64,000 bases of DNA, taken from positions 62,001-126,000 of the forward strand of contig JADJOJ010000005.1 in the NCBI GenBank assembly GCA_016713825.1. The letters are read 5' to 3'. This DNA comes from Candidatus Leptofilum gracile (GTDB lineage Bacteria > Chloroflexota > Anaerolineae > Promineifilales > Promineifilaceae). The position numbers and the translations under genes are program-made. Shown here in pieces: positions 35,291 through 43,516 of this stretch. The number at the start of each line of letters is the position of its first letter. Position 1 is the stretch's first letter. The notes under the pieces were generated by a model. The model was not told where the DNA came from. It was given only the letters and a program-made list of their open reading frames with translations, and searched no databases.

Positions 35291-35926
35291 TTACGCCAGC
35301 GTGCGCACGCCACGCCACATCGGCGATTCGTCGTAATCGAAGTAGCGGGCTTTGTGCAGGGTCAGCGCGTCGCTGTGGTGAATGCCTTGGGGAAGACGGC
35401 CGTTATAAATCCGCACTGAATGATAAAACCCAGGTGACAACTCATACACCGCCTTGGCGTGCGCTTCGCTGCGGCTCCAATGCATTTGCGACTGTTCGTC
35501 TATAAACAGCACCAAATTGGCAAAGTTGCCGTCTTTTAGCTGCATGGTGCAGTAGCTGCTCAGCCCGTCGTGCTGGGGAATTTCGGCCAGCAGCGTCAGG
35601 TCAAAATCTTGCGCCAAATCAATGTTTACCTGGGAGCGGCTTTGGCCAAAAAAGCCGACGATGTGAAACAGGCTGTGGCTTTGAAAATGGGCCGGGTGGG
35701 CCAGCACCTGGCGCTGAAACCAGCCGCTTTGGCCCGGTTTGCTGTGCAGAATCGTCTGGGGCAGTTCTGCGATCATGTGGGGATTTTGCAGGGTGAGGCA
35801 AAGCTGCTGCGCCATGTAACGCAGGGTTGCCAGGTCGTTGGGGATATGGGCTGGGTGGGTAAACGGCCGTTCGGCCAAAATGGCAGTGGGGGTTAACTGA
35901 ACGACATTCTCCATGATGTTTTGCAC
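35291..35926 (-). CDS. Hypothetical soluble protein
   Basis: About 207-211 residues; GAGGAGG precedes both GTG 35926 and ATG 35914, and the latter gives the better spacing. The protein has no TM helix or signal peptide. It contains MAQQLCLTLQNPHMI, a Trp/His-rich C-terminal half (MHWSRSEAHAKAVYEL...FYHSVRIYNG) and ends in W-R-G-V-R-T-L-A. The alternating strands suggest an alpha/beta fold, but I recognise no family. It is followed by, and lies on the same strand as, the methylaspartate-ammonia-lyase-like gene, separated by a hairpin repeat. Confidence 0.6.
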   Translation of the reverse strand: MQNIMENVVQLTPTAILAERPFTHPAHIPNDLATLRYMAQQLCLTLQNPHMIAELPQTILHSKPGQSGWFQRQVLAHPAHFQSHSLFHIVGFFGQSRSQVNIDLAQDFDLTLLAEIPQHDGLSSYCTMQLKDGNFANLVLFIDEQSQMHWSRSEAHAKAVYELSPGFYHSVRIYNGRLPQGIHHSDALTLHKARYFDYDESPMWRGVRTLA

Positions 35927-35959
35927 CTCCTCTTTTTCATAGATGGCTCCTCTGAAAAT

Positions 35960-36016
35960 AAACCTCCGGGAGGCTTCAAAAATGGCCTCTGGTACGCACT
36001 GAACCTCCCGGAGGTT
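35960..36016. repeat. Twin-hairpin repeat, CCTCCGGGAGG family (copy 3)
   Basis: AAACCTCCGGGAGGCTTC and GAACCTCCCGGAGGTT flank about 23 bases in the spacer downstream of the 36169-37461 gene. A fourth copy starts 160 bp further on. Words of the dispersed CACAGAG/TTTGCG type lie between the two (about 36070-36160). Confidence 0.7.
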
Positions 36017-36168
36017 GGGTTTTCATTCATGGTGGTCGGCGACAGCCGGTGTCGTCTCCTCTGAAAAATGGGTGATTTCACAGAGGCGCGGAGCCCGCAG
36101 AGAGTTTTCTCTGGTTATCTTTAAATGGCTGCGTCCTTTGCGTCGTTGCGGTTTGTTTTTCAGTGGAT

Positions 36169-37461
36169 TCATAGATTACCCTTCGGGAGGTTCCCGAGAT
36201 CGCTTTTGTTGTGCATCAAATCTCCCGGAGGTTTGTTTTTTGTGTGCAGGAATTTTTGCAGTTCATTGTAATGCGTTCGCGGCAAACCGTGCAGCAGGGC
36301 GGGGCGGGTTGCCAGGGCAACCTGGGTGGTTAGGGGCGTGTCGCTGCCAGAGAGGACGACGGGTTGGTTTTGGGCGTGGGCGTGCAGAACGGCCGTAATC
36401 CCCACCTCCAAATTGCCCAAACGGGGCAGCTCAAGGTGCACCATCTGGCAAATGGTGGCGTCGGCAAACTGCTGCACCGCCGCCAAAGAATCCACCCAGG
36501 CATCGGCCACCAATTGCACCTTCAGGCGGCGAATGCGGCAGAAGCTGGTTAACTCTTTTAACTGGGCCACCTGCGTTGCCAAATCTTCTCGCCAAACCGG
36601 GTTTTGCATGAGCAGTTCGTACGGTTTGGCCGCCTGCTCCAGGCCGTAGATGGCCCCCAAAATTTTGCCGCTGTTGTTGCCAAACAGCTGCCCAAAACCG
36701 CCCTGTAAATCCAAATGGAGCGTGGGTGCGTACTCTGGATTGAGCGTGGGCAGCCAGGCGGCCAGCTGGCGCACGTGCTGCTGCAAGCGCTCGCCGTTGG
36801 TACCCAGGGCGGCCTTGTGGTTCTTACTGCCTGTGGTATAACCAAAAGAAGCCACGTGTGTGGTTAAAATGGTGTGGGCGGCCTGAATGGTTTTGTCGTC
36901 GAGGGGAATTTGCAGCGGTACGGCCGTTTCCACCCCCACCAGCCCATATTCCCGCGCCAGCCACTCGGCCACCGTTACCCGATTCGCCGCCGCCACCGCT
37001 GGCAGCAGCGCCGCCGTTAGCCCATATTGCAAGGCCGGATGCAACGGCCGTTCCACCATCACTGGCGCTTCTTTAGGTGCTGCGGGTTCTTCTTCCGCCA
37101 GAAAGCCGGTAATCAGGCTGCGCCGGGAGACAGCCCCGGTGGCCGGTTTTGGCTTGGGCGGGCTGGTTCTGGTGTAGCAAAACGTTTCGGTTAGCGGCAG
37201 CAGCATTTGCGCCAGGGGCCGAAATGCGGCAGCTGGCTGGCCTTGCCACAGTGGGCGCACCAGGTTTTGCACGTGGTCGGCGGCCTGGATGGGATTGAAA
37301 ACGGCCGTTTCCCCCCCACGAGATGCCGCCGGCACGGCCAGGCAATCGGCCCAAAACCATTGTCCGTTGCTCAGTTGCAGGCCGATGGTGAGTTGGGAAC
37401 GGCCGTTGGCCGCCAACGCAGGCACCGCCAAAACAGAAGTAATTACAGGAATTTCAGACAT
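36169..37461 (-). CDS. Divergent methylaspartate ammonia-lyase-like (enolase superfamily) protein
   Basis: About 430 residues from ATG 37461 (a TTG at 37491 is also open). The barrel half keeps the pattern of methylaspartate ammonia-lyase: PTLHLDLQGGFGQLF with a metal-binding Asp, then LVADAWVDSL with Asp, and ALATRPALLHG near the end. Key positions differ from my memory of the family: E-G-P-V reads Q-N-P-V, and the catalytic Lys of Q-I-K-T-P-D-L-G reads Glu in H-L-E-L-P-R-L-G. It may therefore be inactive or do something else. The last ~28 residues (NKPPGDLMHNKSDLGN) are encoded by a CCTCCGGGAGG repeat and are probably not native. Confidence 0.55.
   Translation of the reverse strand: MSEIPVITSVLAVPALAANGRSQLTIGLQLSNGQWFWADCLAVPAASRGGETAVFNPIQAADHVQNLVRPLWQGQPAAAFRPLAQMLLPLTETFCYTRTSPPKPKPATGAVSRRSLITGFLAEEEPAAPKEAPVMVERPLHPALQYGLTAALLPAVAAANRVTVAEWLAREYGLVGVETAVPLQIPLDDKTIQAAHTILTTHVASFGYTTGSKNHKAALGTNGERLQQHVRQLAAWLPTLNPEYAPTLHLDLQGGFGQLFGNNSGKILGAIYGLEQAAKPYELLMQNPVWREDLATQVAQLKELTSFCRIRRLKVQLVADAWVDSLAAVQQFADATICQMVHLELPRLGNLEVGITAVLHAHAQNQPVVLSGSDTPLTTQVALATRPALLHGLPRTHYNELQKFLHTKNKPPGDLMHNKSDLGNLPKGNL
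36177..36234. repeat. Twin-hairpin repeat, CCTCCGGGAGG family (copy 4), inside a gene end
   Basis: CCCTTCGGGAGGTTCCCGAG and CAAATCTCCCGGAGGTTT flank about 22 bases. The repeat overlaps the last codons and nearly reaches the stop of the methylaspartate-ammonia-lyase-like gene, so it has replaced or extended the natural C-terminus. Confidence 0.65.
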
Positions 37462-37885
37462 GGCCTCTTTACATTCTGACTCAGTAAGCAAAAGTTACAA
37501 TCAACGCTGGCTTGTCGGCTGCGGTTTGGTGGGCATTCTCTTTTTCTTCGGCATTGCCTTTGGGCTGCTAACCCTCGTCCAGCGAGATCGTGAATCGGCG
37601 CGGTACCCGGGGGCAACGGCCGTTGCCAACCACAGCAACTACAGCAACTTCCCCCGCTCCTACAATTGGGACGACACCTTCCGCACCGACGACGGCTTCC
37701 ACGCCGTCTACCAATGGTACTCCGTCACCTTCGACATGGGTGCCGAGTCCCGCGCCAACGGAAGCTGTATTTTACTCGAAACCGACAATCAAACCTTCCT
37801 GGTGAAGCGCTTCATGACGGTCACCATTTGTGGCGCTCCCAGCGGCCAACTGGTCTTCGTAGACCGCACCACTCGGTTCAGATAG
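37460..37885 (+). CDS. Hypothetical membrane-anchored protein
   Basis: 141 residues from ATG 37460. A TM helix at about 16-38 (WLVGCGLVGILFFFGIAFGLL) is followed by an extracytoplasmic domain of about 95 residues rich in Tyr, Trp and Asn (NWDDTFRTDDGFHAVYQWYS). Two cysteines, in GSCILLE and TICGAP, could pair. I recognise no family. The start codon overlaps that of the divergent gene within CATG (37459-37462), so no room is left for separate promoters unless they lie inside the neighbouring genes. Confidence 0.6.
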   Translation: MASLHSDSVSKSYNQRWLVGCGLVGILFFFGIAFGLLTLVQRDRESARYPGATAVANHSNYSNFPRSYNWDDTFRTDDGFHAVYQWYSVTFDMGAESRANGSCILLETDNQTFLVKRFMTVTICGAPSGQLVFVDRTTRFR

Positions 37886-37950
37886 CAGCTGCGTCGTTCA
37901 AAACCTTCCCAAACAGCCAAAAGACCTCATGGCGCAAACCCCGTTCCGCA

Positions 37951-37984
37951 ACAAACAAAAAAGAGAAGGAGCGCCTCCTTCTCT
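37951..37984 (-). terminator. Terminator after the CBS-ACT gene
   Basis: A perfect 10-bp stem, AGAGAAGGAG / CTCCTTCTCT with loop CGC (37962-37984), is followed on the minus strand by TTTTTTGTTTGT. It lies 35 bp after the stop of the CBS-ACT gene and may also stop the converging transcript. Confidence 0.8.
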
Positions 37985-38018
37985 TCTGCAATATTCAATT
38001 ATTTGCTGAACAGAGAAC

Positions 38019-38678
38019 TTACACCACATCCCGCACGTCCATCACTTCCTGGTCGGCAATTTGGCTAAATGCTGTTCGCACCTCCGCTTCTGGCACCCCA
38101 GGGATTTTCAGCACCACGTCATAGAACCCTTCCCGCCGGTAGGTGGGATACGTGCCGACGGCCATAACCCCCCACTCATTATCTGCCATCACCTTCATCA
38201 GCTTGGCAAATTCACCTTTGCGATTGGGCATGCGCACCGTCACCCGCAGGCCATCCACTGGCAGCCCCAACATCTCCTGGTAAGAGCGCAGCACATCCAC
38301 TTCTGAGATGATTCCTTCCACGGCACCATCGGCATCAACCACGGGCAGGCAGCCGATTTTGTGGTCGGCCATCAGCTTGGCTGCCCGCTCAATCGTCCGG
38401 TCTGCGGCGATGGTTAACACATTTTCTTTTTTAACCATCACATCTTTCACGGTGAGATTGCTCAGCTGGCGAGAAATTTCCCACATGTTCAGGCTGCCCA
38501 GCAGGTCTGCCTTTAGCGCCAGCCGGGTGCGGGTAACCAGCCCCTCCAGCCGCTTGCCGTCGGTTGTTACAGGCAAATGCCGGATTTGGTTTTCTGCCAT
38601 AATTTGTTGTGCTTCGGCGGCCTTGGTTGTTGGCGAAATGATGATTGGATGTCGCGTCATACGGTCTTTAACAAGCAT
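38019..38678 (-). CDS. CBS-pair protein with C-terminal ACT-like domain (AcuB-like)
   Basis: A 219-residue soluble protein. Two CBS motifs span about 1-60 (MLVKDRMTRHPIIISP...IRHLPVT) and 75-135 (LTVKDVMVKKENVLTI...IGCLPVVDADGAVEGIIS), together binding an adenine nucleotide in known homologues. An ACT-like domain follows at about 145-215 (GLRVTVRMPNRKGEFAKLMKVM). The AcuB-like arrangement suggests a regulatory protein responding to energy state or a small ligand; the target is unknown. GGAAGGG precedes ATG 38678. Confidence 0.85.
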   Translation of the reverse strand: MLVKDRMTRHPIIISPTTKAAEAQQIMAENQIRHLPVTTDGKRLEGLVTRTRLALKADLLGSLNMWEISRQLSNLTVKDVMVKKENVLTIAADRTIERAAKLMADHKIGCLPVVDADGAVEGIISEVDVLRSYQEMLGLPVDGLRVTVRMPNRKGEFAKLMKVMADNEWGVMAVGTYPTYRREGFYDVVLKIPGVPEAEVRTAFSQIADQEVMDVRDVV

Positions 38679-38774
38679 CTTTATCCCTTCCTGTCTGTCG
38701 TTGCCTGAGCTTGGCGAAGCCCGGTTGCCTTTGCCAAGCTTAGTGCTTTGTTAGGCAATTATGTTAGTAAAGTT

Positions 38775-38854
38775 TTTGGCATAACCCACAAAGCTTCCAC
38801 TGCTCTGATTGGTTTTGCCTTGTAAAAGAATTTCGCTAACAGAGCACTTAGCCT
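38775..38854. repeat. Dispersed ~80-bp repeat, copy 2 of 2
   Basis: Partner of 31893-31976 in the same orientation, containing CTGATTGGTTTTGCCTTGTA. About three quarters of positions appear identical by eye. Confidence 0.6.
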
Positions 38855-38901
38855 TTGTCAAAGCTGTAAAGCTTTTTGGGTTTAACTGTTCAGATTCCCC
38901 G

Positions 38902-38964
38902 CAAGACCCTAAGGGTTTGGCATCTCTTGCGATAAATGAGTCGAGGCAAACACCCTTCGGGTCT
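38902..38964. repeat. Twin-hairpin repeat, ACCCTNAGGGT family (copy 2)
   Basis: AAGACCCTAAGGGTTTGG and CAAACACCCTTCGGGTCT flank about 27 bases including GATAAATGAGTCGAGG. It matches the copy at 21975-22036 in order and spacing and lies just after the stop of the peptide ABC operon, where it could end transcription. Confidence 0.7.
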
Positions 38965-38982
38965 GTATCGTTACGTTTGGTT

Positions 38983-41097
38983 CTAACTTGTTTCTGTCGA
39001 GATTACCGGATCAAACGCGCGCAGCGTTTCTTCGGGAATGTGGCAGAAAATCCGGTGGCCATTTTCCAGCTCGCGCCAGGGTGGAATCTCTTCTGCGCAA
39101 ACTTTGCCGCCGTCGGGCAGCATTTCGCGGCGGGGGCAGCGGGTGTGGAAGCGGCAGCCGCTGGGCGGGCTGATGGCGCTGGGCACGGAGCCGTCTAGCC
39201 GAATATGCTTTTGCTTGGCGGTGGGATCAGGAATCGGTACGGCCGAAAGCAGCGCCTCGGTGTATGGATGATAAGGCGGCGCATAAATCGCCTCGGCTGG
39301 CCCAATCTCCATAATCTGCCCCAGGTACATCACCGCCACATCATCAGAAAAGAAGCGCACCACCGACAAATCGTGGGCGATGAAGATCATGGTGGTTTTG
39401 TACTCTTGCTGCACTTCTAGCAGCAGGTTCAGCAGCGCCGCCTGGACGGAAACGTCTAACGCGCTCACTGGTTCATCGCACAGTACCAGGTCTGGGCGGC
39501 TGGCCAGGGCGCGGGCAATGCCCACCCGCTGCTTTTCGCCGCCGCTCAGCTGGCGGGGCAGCCGGTTGTAATAATTTTCACCCAGCCGCATCGCCTCTAG
39601 CAGCTTGATCACCTCGCCGCGAATCTGGTTTTTGGGCACGGTGCCAAAGCGCTCCATGGGCCGCCCAATTTGCTGCCCCACCGTGTACGATGGATTCATG
39701 GTGGAATCTGGGTTTTGGAACACCATTTGCAGCTCTTGAATCAGCTTTTCGTTGCGGCTGTTCAGGTCGCCGGTGATGTCGAAGCCCATGAATTTGGCTT
39801 CACCGCTGGTGCTGTCTTCTAGCCCGATGAGCGTTTTGATGAGCGTGCTTTTGCCGCAGCCAGATTCGCCCACCACGCCGAGCGTTTTGCCTTTTTTGAC
39901 GGCAAAAGAGGCGTTTTCTACGGCTTTTACGTAGCGCGTTTCGCCTAAACCCAGCACATCTTTTAGGGAACTGCCTTTAACTTCGTAATATTTTTTCAGG
40001 TTGTGGACTTCAATCAGCGTTTCTGCTTCACCGTTGGCGGCTATATTTGTGTGGGCTGGTTTGATCTCTTCGCTGGGGATCCATTGGCTGGGGTCTATTT
40101 CTTCGGCAAAATGGCAGCGAACGGCCGTTCCATTCCCCATTATTCTTAACTGCGGCCGCTCATCAAAGCAGCGATCCCGCGCATAGTCGCAGCGGGGGGT
40201 ATACATGCAGCCCACCGGGCGATTGTTGGGCGGGGGGACGCGCCCCCGAATGGGATACAGCACGCTGTCTGCCTTGTCGGCCCCCAGCTTGGGCACGCAG
40301 CGGATGAGCCCCTGCGTGTACGGATGCTGCGGTTCCTCGAACAGCTGCTGAATTTCGGCCCGCTCCACCATTTCCCCGGCGTACATCACCCCCACGCGGG
40401 TGCACACGCGGGCCACCACGCCCAAATTGTGGGTGATGTACATGATGGCCGTATCAAAATCGCGTCGTAACTCTGCGATTAGATCAAGAACGGCCGCTTC
40501 CACCGTTACGTCCAGCGCCGTGGTTGGCTCATCCATAATCAGCAATGCCGGATTATTCAGCAGCGCCATCGCAATCACCACGCGCTGCTGCTGCCCGCCA
40601 GAAATTTGGTGCGGGTAGCGCCGCATTACGTTGGCCGCGTCTGGCATGTAGACGCGCTCCAACATTTCTATGCACCGTTTGGCCGCTTCCTTGTCGCCAA
40701 TGCCCCGATGCACCGTGAGCACCTCTTTCATCTGGTCGCCCAGGGTCATCGACGGGTTTAGCGCCTGCATGGGGTCTTGAAACACCATCGCAATCTGGTC
40801 GCCGCGCAGCTTACGCAGTTCCTCGCCGCTTTTGCCCACCAGCTCCTGCCCCTGAAACTTGATGCTGCCCCGCTTGATGTAGCCGTTGCTGCCCAAAAAG
40901 TTCACAATCGCCCAGGCCATCGTGCTTTTGCCACAGCCAGACTCGCCCACAATGCCAAACGATTCGCCCCGACGAATCTCGAACGAGACGTTTTGTACCG
41001 CTTCAATTTCACCGCCGCGGATTTTGTAAGCGACGGCTACATCTTCTACTTTTAAGACCGACGCTTTTTTGTCATCAACTTGCCATTCCATCGCCAT
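38983..41097 (-). CDS. Peptide ABC importer, fused OppD-OppF ATPase
   Basis: A 704-residue protein joining two ATPases that are usually separate. First half: Walker A GESGCGKST (51-59), signature SGGQQQR, Walker B LLIMDEPTTALD, and a C-terminal Cys-rich oligopeptide motif (GCMYTPRC...C). Second half, from about 357: Walker A GESGCGKST (about 405-413), signature LSGGEKQR, LVLCDEPVSALD, and SGCRFHTRCP near the end. It energises import through the two permeases upstream in the operon. AAGGAA favours the ATG at 41091. It is the last gene of the operon. Confidence 0.92.
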   Translation of the reverse strand: MAMEWQVDDKKASVLKVEDVAVAYKIRGGEIEAVQNVSFEIRRGESFGIVGESGCGKSTMAWAIVNFLGSNGYIKRGSIKFQGQELVGKSGEELRKLRGDQIAMVFQDPMQALNPSMTLGDQMKEVLTVHRGIGDKEAAKRCIEMLERVYMPDAANVMRRYPHQISGGQQQRVVIAMALLNNPALLIMDEPTTALDVTVEAAVLDLIAELRRDFDTAIMYITHNLGVVARVCTRVGVMYAGEMVERAEIQQLFEEPQHPYTQGLIRCVPKLGADKADSVLYPIRGRVPPPNNRPVGCMYTPRCDYARDRCFDERPQLRIMGNGTAVRCHFAEEIDPSQWIPSEEIKPAHTNIAANGEAETLIEVHNLKKYYEVKGSSLKDVLGLGETRYVKAVENASFAVKKGKTLGVVGESGCGKSTLIKTLIGLEDSTSGEAKFMGFDITGDLNSRNEKLIQELQMVFQNPDSTMNPSYTVGQQIGRPMERFGTVPKNQIRGEVIKLLEAMRLGENYYNRLPRQLSGGEKQRVGIARALASRPDLVLCDEPVSALDVSVQAALLNLLLEVQQEYKTTMIFIAHDLSVVRFFSDDVAVMYLGQIMEIGPAEAIYAPPYHPYTEALLSAVPIPDPTAKQKHIRLDGSVPSAISPPSGCRFHTRCPRREMLPDGGKVCAEEIPPWRELENGHRIFCHIPEETLRAFDPVISTETS

Positions 41098-41101
41098 TTC
41101 C

Positions 41102-42025
41102 TTATTTTTGATACCTTGTTAGCTCTTCGCGCAGTCCGTCGGCGAATAGATTTAGCCCAACCACCAGCGAGGCAATGGCCAAAGCTGGCCACAAAACTGC
41201 CCATTGGTTAGAGAAGATGCTTTTCCGTGCCTCGTTTACCATGTTGCCCCAATCTGGGTCTGGCGGTGGCAGCCCCAACCCCAAAAAGCCGAGGGTGCCG
41301 ATGGCAAAAATGGCGTACCCCACGCGCAGCATTGCATCCACCAAAATGGGGCCACGGGCGTTGGGTAAAATTTCGCGGAACATGATAAACCAGACGCTCT
41401 CGCCGCGCGTTTCGGCGGCGCGGATGTAGTCGCGGGTTTTGATGTCTAGCGCCAGGCTGCGCACCAGCCGGGCAACCCCCGGTGCCCCGGTGATGGTGAT
41501 GGCCAGAATGACGACCAGATCGCCTTGCCCCAGGGCGGCAATCACCACCAGGTAGAGCACAATGACGGGGAACGCAATCAGCGCATCCAGCACCTGCATG
41601 ATGATCTGGTCCCACCAGCCGCCGCGGTAGCCCGCATTCAGCCCCAGCACGGAGCCAAGCAGCAGCGAACCAAGCACGCCCCAAATGGCCACGCCGCCGG
41701 GAATGGCCACGTCTCCATCGCCGGGCAGGCGGGTTTTGAGCAAGATGACCTGGGTGCCCTGCATCAGGCGGGACAAAATGTCGCGCCCCAGGTGGTCGGT
41801 GCCTAGCCAGTTAACGGAATTGGGCGGCAGGTTTTGGATGAAGTCGGATGAGTTTGGCTCGTATGGCGTCCAAAAGAGGGAAAGGAAGCCGAGAAGAACC
41901 CAAAAAGAAACCATGAGGAGGCCGATGGTTGCCACGCGGGATTCAAAGATAATGGAGATGCTTTGCCATATTTTTTGCCAGCGAGACGGCCGTTCCGCCT
42001 TCTGAGTTGGTTGTGCCACAGCCAT
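41102..42025 (-). CDS. Peptide ABC importer permease (DppC/OppC-like)
   Basis: A 307-residue permease with an N-terminal cytoplasmic tail, a first TM helix at about 33-53, and five more TM helices. The GTDHLGRDILSRL motif near 73-85 and the coupling-loop sequence (EAA-type, AAETRGESVWFIMFREILPNA) identify the DppC/OppC branch. The segment with PGGVAIWGVLGSLLLGSVLG is typical. It forms the channel with the DppB-like protein; the ATPase gene begins five bp downstream of its stop. Confidence 0.9.
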   Translation of the reverse strand: MAVAQPTQKAERPSRWQKIWQSISIIFESRVATIGLLMVSFWVLLGFLSLFWTPYEPNSSDFIQNLPPNSVNWLGTDHLGRDILSRLMQGTQVILLKTRLPGDGDVAIPGGVAIWGVLGSLLLGSVLGLNAGYRGGWWDQIIMQVLDALIAFPVIVLYLVVIAALGQGDLVVILAITITGAPGVARLVRSLALDIKTRDYIRAAETRGESVWFIMFREILPNARGPILVDAMLRVGYAIFAIGTLGFLGLGLPPPDPDWGNMVNEARKSIFSNQWAVLWPALAIASLVVGLNLFADGLREELTRYQK

Positions 42026-42039
42026 AAGCTTTTTCTCCT

Positions 42040-43359
42040 TTATGCGTAGCGAATGCGGGGATTCAGGAAGGTGTAGGCCAGGTCACCCAGCAAGCGGGTA
42101 GAGACAGCCAGCCCCACGGTGATCATCGCCGCCGCTTCCACGGCGTTGAAGTCGCCAAAAATAGCTGCGTTGTAGATGTAGCTGCCCAGGCCGGGGAAGC
42201 CAAAAATCACCTCTACCACCACCACGCCGCCCACCAGCCAGTTCACGTGCAGCATGATGATGGTAATGGGGGCCATCAGCGCATTGCGGATGGCGTGGCG
42301 CATTACCACGCGCCGGTAAGGCATTCCCTTGATGATGGCGGTGCGAATGTAGGCCGTGCTCATCACCTCTACCATGCTGGCGCGGGTCATGCGGGCAATG
42401 TAGCCTAGCTCAACGGCCGTTAATGTCAGCACCGGCAGCGCCAGCAAGGTGGGGTCCTGGAAAATGGCGTCGGCGCTGGTAAAAATGGCCACCGCCTTAA
42501 ACGGCGACTCTGGCCACACCTGCCTCAACCAGATACCCAGGGTGATGATCAGGAAGATGCCGGTGACAAATTCCGGGGTGGCGGTGGCTCCCAGGCTGGT
42601 AATGGAAATCAACCGGTCTATAAATTTGCCCTCGTTGATGCCCGCCAGCACCCCCAAGACCAGCGCCAGCGGCATAACGACAATGAAGGCGACTCCGGCG
42701 AGAACGGCCGTGTTCCGCACCCGTGGCCATAAAATAGAAGAAACCGGCCGCCCAAATTGCAGCGATTCGCCCGCATCCCCCCGCAGCAGCCCCTTGCGCA
42801 GCGGAATGTACTGCTGCGGCCCATCCCCCTCGCGCCGGAAGCCAGCCGTGGTGCGCACCCACACCTCAGCCCCTTCACCCCGGGCCCACTTTACGGCACT
42901 GTTGTTCCGGCTCACTCCCCAGAAAAACTCATTCCCGGTTTCTGGATCAACCTGCCACACGTCACCCGCCGGTTCGCTGACCGATGAGCCATCTTCTTGC
43001 CGTACCAGAGCGTACAGCTCGCCCCCATCCAGTTCCCAGCGTACCAGCTCCCCATCTACCTCGGCCCACCATTCAGGCTCATCATTTTGTGGGTTGGGTA
43101 CCGTTACCAGGTCATACCCTACTTCCCGTTCGGCGCGCCAATCGCTGCCAACAGCCCAATCGATGTAGCGGCGCCAGGCAGGCGCATCCAATCCCAACTG
43201 GGCGCGGTAAGACGCCCGCTGCTCTGGTGTCGATTCGATGCCCAAAATCTTGACAGTAATGTCTCCACTGCCAACTTCGATCATAAAAAACAGGGCAGCC
43301 GAAACCAGAATCATGGTCACAATGGTGGAGATGACGCTGCGGGCTAAAAAACGTGCCAT
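42040..43359 (-). CDS. Peptide ABC importer permease (DppB-like) with long external loop
   Basis: A 439-residue permease, about 100 residues longer than usual DppB. TM1 (about 9-30) is followed by an extracytoplasmic insert (about 55-195) rich in Trp, Glu and Gly (EPEWWAEVDGELVRWELDGG, GNEFFWGVSRNN). Next come GDAGESLQFGRPVSSILWPRV and five TM helices, with the coupling motif RMTRASMVEVMSTAYIRTAIIKGM. The insert is on the binding-protein side and might help docking or substrate choice. It ends 14 bp before the DppC-like gene. Confidence 0.88.
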   Translation of the reverse strand: MARFLARSVISTIVTMILVSAALFFMIEVGSGDITVKILGIESTPEQRASYRAQLGLDAPAWRRYIDWAVGSDWRAEREVGYDLVTVPNPQNDEPEWWAEVDGELVRWELDGGELYALVRQEDGSSVSEPAGDVWQVDPETGNEFFWGVSRNNSAVKWARGEGAEVWVRTTAGFRREGDGPQQYIPLRKGLLRGDAGESLQFGRPVSSILWPRVRNTAVLAGVAFIVVMPLALVLGVLAGINEGKFIDRLISITSLGATATPEFVTGIFLIITLGIWLRQVWPESPFKAVAIFTSADAIFQDPTLLALPVLTLTAVELGYIARMTRASMVEVMSTAYIRTAIIKGMPYRRVVMRHAIRNALMAPITIIMLHVNWLVGGVVVVEVIFGFPGLGSYIYNAAIFGDFNAVEAAAMITVGLAVSTRLLGDLAYTFLNPRIRYA

Positions 43360-43403
43360 TTTCCTCTTCCTTTAAACTTGAATGTACGGACTCTTTGGCG
43401 ATG

Positions 43404-43490
43404 GTGGGGTTTGGCGTGAAACGTGAAACGTGAGTTTTCTCAAGCATCACGTTTCACGTTTCACGGCTTGTCAATTCCCTGAATTCCGGC
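43404..43490 (+). repeat. GTGAAACGTG palindromic element (copy b)
   Basis: About 87 bp between the binding-protein gene and the permease gene: GGTGGGGTTTGGCGTGAAACGTGA faces ATCACGTTTCACGTTTCACGG, then CCCTGAATTCC. Same edges as copies at 12125 and 45927, with a shorter left edge. It may act as an mRNA hairpin between the abundant binding protein and the permeases. Confidence 0.7.
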
Positions 43491-43516
43491 AGAGCCGAAA
43501 GCGTTCAGGGTGCGAT

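Larger units (their letters stand above)
38679..38982. other. Intergenic region with two dispersed repeats
   Basis: A 304-bp spacer on the 3' side of the peptide ABC operon and the 5' side of the CBS gene. It holds the repeat at 38775-38854 (partner at 31893) and the twin-hairpin at 38902-38964. No gene was seen. Confidence 0.55.
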
